DNA of 64,000 nucleotides from Polytrichum commune (Eukaryota; Streptophyta; Polytrichopsida; Polytrichales; Polytrichaceae): NCBI GenBank assembly GCA_950295325.1, contig OX485809.1, positions 25,606,001 to 25,670,000 of the forward strand, read 5' to 3'. Shown piece by piece: positions 60,101 to 64,000 of this stretch (position 1 is its first letter; each line of letters starts with the position of its first letter). The notes under the pieces were generated by a model. It saw only the letters and a program-made list of their open reading frames with translations, ran no database searches and was not told where the DNA came from. The position numbers and the translations under genes were made by a program.

Positions 60101-60341
60101 CTACACTGACATGTGCGATCAGGTCGCCTTTTACCCATGCACATTATCTTGGGTCAAAATCAAATCACCAAAACGTATTAATTTTTTTTCTTCATCTGAA
60201 TAGCAACTGTAGTAATGGAAATAATCAAAACGAATCTTTAAAAAACTTATTGCATTTGTTATTGTGGTGATAAATATCTCACATGGTGTGGAATTTTGGT
60301 AAATTAGGATAAGGCAACCTGATTGCACATATCAGTGTAGT
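60101..60341. mobile_element. MITE with ~34-bp TIRs
   Basis: The left end is CTACACTGACATGTGCGATC then AGGTCGCCTTTTA; the right end, read inward, is CTACACTGATATGTGCAATC then AGGTTGCCTTATC. The interior is AT-rich. Its CTACACT ends resemble those of the CACTAAATA family, so the two may share a transposase. A partial relative lies at about 57919-58035. Confidence 0.7.
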
Positions 60342-61971
60342 TGATTGTACCGATCTACCGTTTTATTGAATGAAATGTGAAATTTTAAGAAATAATTTTA
60401 TTTTTTGTTGTAGCTATATACATGCTTGGGTACAAGAACTCCATAACGTCAGGAAAGATATTTTTTGTGGGCATGATGGTGGGCACTCTTCTTGGTGGGG
60501 CACTTACATTTGAGTGGACACTCTAAGGAGACGTGTTACGATGAGATTGGACTATGTGCTCAAACCGTTAGGCCCACATTTCCTTATGTAAAGCATCATT
60601 GTGTTGTGAATTCTATCGTGGTGACTTGTCAACGCGGCCTCATCAATTAAATAGGAAAATGCAACTGACTCGGAAATTGGGCCATTTTAGTATTGGGTTG
60701 TCCAAAAATACACCTCAAAACACTACTAAACATACTCCTGTCACTATTAGTAAGCACACTTGAACATCGAGTGTCATGGGGTGACACTAATAGTGAGGTT
60801 TGTTGATCATTAGTGTAACATAACATACACCTCAAAATAGGGTAAGTTACACTATTACGTAAGTGATAGTAAACACCATAAATGATGTAGACTAATTCAT
60901 GTTTTTTATATTTTTCCCAAAGTTACTTGTCCAAAGTTACTTGTCTAAAGGACATCGTCTTTTCATGGCAAGAACAGACATTTACATGCTATTACATATA
61001 TCACTACGTTTTCACCTCTACAATGGATGAGGTTACATAGACACCACAACTCCCTAACCCTTAATGTATATTGTGCACGCTAACACGTCAAATAATACCC
61101 CTTTTTACAATCACATTAGTTTGTACGTGGTATGAATAGTGGACCCCCTAGGATATTTTCATAGAATGCTACCTTAGTCCTTGTCCTTCACAACTAAGGT
61201 AGCATTGATTCTTGAGCAAGTGAAAGGAAGGGCCAAGAAAAATACCATGGAAAGTTTTCTCGGGCATATGGGATTGTTTAAAAGGGAACAGGGGGAATTG
61301 ACAGTTGATTACATATGAAATTATTGAAGGAGGGGGGGAATAGACCATTTCACATGATAAAACGAAAGATTTTGTATATTTTCTAAAGCATAAATGATAG
61401 ATTAATTAGGAAGACATGTTTGCTCCGCAAAGGTTGGGGTCGTAGTTGGTTGTCTTTGATTCTCCTCCTCGCTCCATGCTCCCCGCATTGAATTGTTTCA
61501 TGGTCGGAGACAACCTTCATAAAGGACAATGAATTTTGAATAAAGTATTTTTAGAACATTTCAACATGCAAGATCATTGTAGGGTGTGAAAATGGATAAC
61601 ACGCACATAGAAGCCTGTGAGGGGCCAAGGCCTCTCGGTCATTTAAAGATTGACAAGTTAAGGGCGGGTTTACAATACTAGGGTCTAGGTTTAACAAGCA
61701 TGGGGTCCAAGGCTCCCCTTTGTGGACTTTGCTTTTGGACTCAAGAGTAAACTCAAGTTCAAAGTTTGGTTTCTCGAGTTGGGTGGTGTGTTTTCTTGAG
61801 TTGAGGTCCACAAGATTTTGTGGGAAAGTACTGTCCTATAATTAGTGCCACTTCAAATCTTCCAAATTGTGGACTTGGACCCTAGTATACACTCCTTGGG
61901 TTGAAAATTTTGCTCTTGACCATCAAGATTGCTTGATTTTGTGGTTTCTTTGGTCTTCGACTCTGATGTGA
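60342..61971. other. Intergenic, no gene recognised
   Basis: Includes the ~70-bp repeat (about 60815-60890) shared with 26030-26095. No coding region is supported. Confidence 0.4.
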
Positions 61972-62275
61972 ACTAGCCAAAGATAGACAACTACCTCTTT
62001 AAATTGGACCCCCACCAACATTACTGAGGTAACGAGGGTCTAGTAGAAACACGGTCCCATAGATTGTGGTTAATTTATCTCAAATGGATTTCCCTAGACT
62101 AATTCCAGACCTTTAATGCCGATTCTATGAACAAAAATAAATACAAATTTTTTTTTTAAAAAAAACAACAACAACAAGCTATTATATAATTGACTCCGTT
62201 TTCCACCTTGGGTAATGTTGAGGGGGGGGGGGGCAATTTAAAGAGGTGGGTGTCTAGCCCTTGCCATGTAAACCC
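61972..62275. repeat. Inverted-repeat element (probable MITE) with G12
   Basis: CTACCTCTTTAAATTGGACC followed by CCCACCAACATTAC is mirrored at about 62205-62255 by GTAATGTTGAGG(G)n CAATTTAAAGAGGTGGGTG. Outer parts AGCCAAAGATAGACA and TGTCTAGCCCTTGCC also mirror. G12 at 62222-62233 is an expansion inside the right arm. Confidence 0.55.
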
Positions 62276-63486
62276 ACCCTAAATTAGATTGCACATCTAT
62301 GTATAAGTTATATTTTAACCCCTAACTTCCCAAGCCTCATGGAGGGTTGTCTTGAGTGCATTTCTCTCAATGTTGGTTGTGGAATTCTCATGGACAAGAT
62401 TTGAGGCTAAATTGGGATTTTTCTGTGGGATCTTGAAACATGGGAGATGAGTAGCAAGTTATTTTGAGGGAAAAAATGGGCATGAATAACCCTTTGGGTT
62501 TTTAGTTTATACCAATTAAAGGAAGGGATACACAAGAAAAGGCCATGTTTTCTCCTCCAATCAAGACCTCTCGCCAATCAAATCCACTTTAAAAACAAGT
62601 GGAATGCTTATGTGATCCACTAGATAAGAACAACTCGATAGTTCAACTCCTCCACAAATTCTCATGCTAATATGTGCAAACCATGATAAGCTACCCACCT
62701 TGCATTTGGAGTATGTAAACCGTCCCATATCTTCTAACCACATGTATGCAAAGTATTCTTTAAAAACCACAAAGTTTCCAACAATCAAATTGAAATGTCA
62801 ATGTGAGCACAAAAGCCGTGTTTACACAAACATCACAAACTATTTCACTTCTACCAAAATAAACACCATAGATGTTCATGTAAAGTTCACGTTGAGGAAA
62901 CCATTTGCTTATAAGTCAACACCCTCACATGAGCTCTCAACACAACAACAGCATGACCACTTCCCACATTGACATTTTTCTACACATTCCAATCATCTCC
63001 AACTTGCACAGCACAACTGTCTATGGGTAGATAGATATCCATGTCGGCTTGATGTTTTTCCCGGTTATTTTTAATTTGCGGAAGCATGGGTGCGGTTGGG
63101 TTAATGTAGGGACGGGAATCATCCATCAACCCAAAATATATAGGTCGCTTGGGGAAGTTAAGGGGCTAAGTTCGATGTGGGTCCAGTGTTTCCATCGTGG
63201 TTGCTCGAGAGTCCATAATAAGTTCAAGTTAAGGACACCACTCACCTGACATGGCTTGTGGGGTGTCCACACTTTAATGGCTCAGTTAAAGGTCGTCACC
63301 AAACACAAAGGGCCTCGAGCATGCAGCACTCACACATGGAACACACGGGTGGCTCACATAACTTATTGCTTGGAAATTGAGATTATAATGCCTCGTGAAC
63401 AAACCCCGGGAGGCGGTAGGGTGTAAGAGAGGGTGAGTTTTCATGTAGGCCGCTTGCCCACTAGATTGTAGATGATACCTCTAGTG
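62276..63486. other. Intergenic, no gene recognised
   Basis: Short frames on both strands with no recognised domain. Confidence 0.4.
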
Positions 63487-63494
63487 GGTTGAAG

Positions 63495-63721
63495 CAGTGA
63501 TCGGGGAGATTGTTGGGCATAATCGGTTGAGATTTTAGAGTTTGCAAGTCCAACCAGTTACATGTCGACATCCTTCGGTTTTCCTTTATTGAATTGGGGG
63601 TATATTCTATAAATTCCTCTAAACTGATCGGTAATTTGCTTGCACTTTTGAACTTCAACCGGTTATTTCTCAAACTCAACCGGTTCATCTGTAACTAACT
63701 GCCGGTTGTCCCCGGTCATAG
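63495..63721 (-). mobile_element. hAT-type MITE with near-perfect 8-bp TSD
   Basis: 227 bp, starting CAGTGATCGGGGAGA and ending TGTCCCCGGTCATAG. Flanks are GGTTGAAG (63487-63494) and GGTTGGAG (63722-63729), one mismatch. It shares the interior of the copy at 51041. Confidence 0.87.
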
Positions 63722-63729
63722 GGTTGGAG

Positions 63730-64000
63730 GTGTTCACATGTGGATAAGCACAAGCCGCCAATCAAACCGCATTCTGGTGGCTTACTAGAATGTGGAGGGC
63801 CATGGAGATGGGCTGCTAAGGTAGAAAGACCATAAATTGTGAACCACCCTCTATTGGTGTAGTAGACTTCCGCCAGATTAGTGATGTGCCATTTTTGAAA
63901 CCGATAATTATGAGGTTGGCACCTTAAAATGCGTGTACAATCAGTTTAGCCAAATTTAGTCATGTTTGACTACCATCAGTCATGGTTTAATGTACTCATG
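63730..64000. other. Right edge, no gene seen
   Basis: Nothing is recognised to the end of the window. Confidence 0.4.

Overview
The window looks like nuclear DNA of a land plant. The recognisable genes are plant-type and split by GT-AG introns: a coatomer delta fragment, two heavy-metal-associated (HMA) domain genes and one plastid-type GNAT-like protein. The rest is AT-rich DNA filled with small non-autonomous DNA transposons, degenerate transposase remnants, one short array of plant telomere-type CCCTAAA units and long homopolymer G/C runs. Nothing looks bacterial, organellar or viral. The clade cannot be fixed from this window.

Layout. 1-571 (minus) holds two exons of a coatomer delta gene running off the left edge; its upstream exons are not found. 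Beside it is a broken PIF/Harbinger ORF1 (1294-2459, minus). 2.8-23 kb is a transposon graveyard: a hairpin MITE, interstitial telomere repeats, a ~150-bp tandem array, a pogo-like element carrying the end of its transposase, a 460-bp tandem duplication, a decayed Mutator-like transposase with a SWIM finger (10.8-13.7 kb), a complete foldback Mutator-like element (17194-18469) and a long-TIR element (20.3-22.9 kb). 23.8-25.1 kb (minus) and 33.3-34.4 kb (plus) hold two divergently oriented paralogous genes. Each has an HMA domain preceded by a small conserved exon (KDIPEW...DVKK), and the matching exons are the same length in both genes (87 and 76 nt). 35.4-37.2 kb is a second foldback element, with a Tourist-like MITE inserted in its left arm. 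40.4-40.8 kb is a hAT transposase remnant. 47.9-48.7 kb is an intact, intronless GNAT-like gene whose 3' end is partly duplicated just downstream. 49-64 kb is mostly intergenic, with further MITEs.

The genes do not form an operon or a shared pathway. The two HMA genes are an inverted duplicate pair. Several MITE families recur: a ~226-bp hAT family with 8-bp target duplications, a ~215-240-bp family with palindromic CACTAAATA ends, and the foldback family with 9-10-bp target duplications. Boundaries, target duplications and nesting were read by eye and should be confirmed by alignment.
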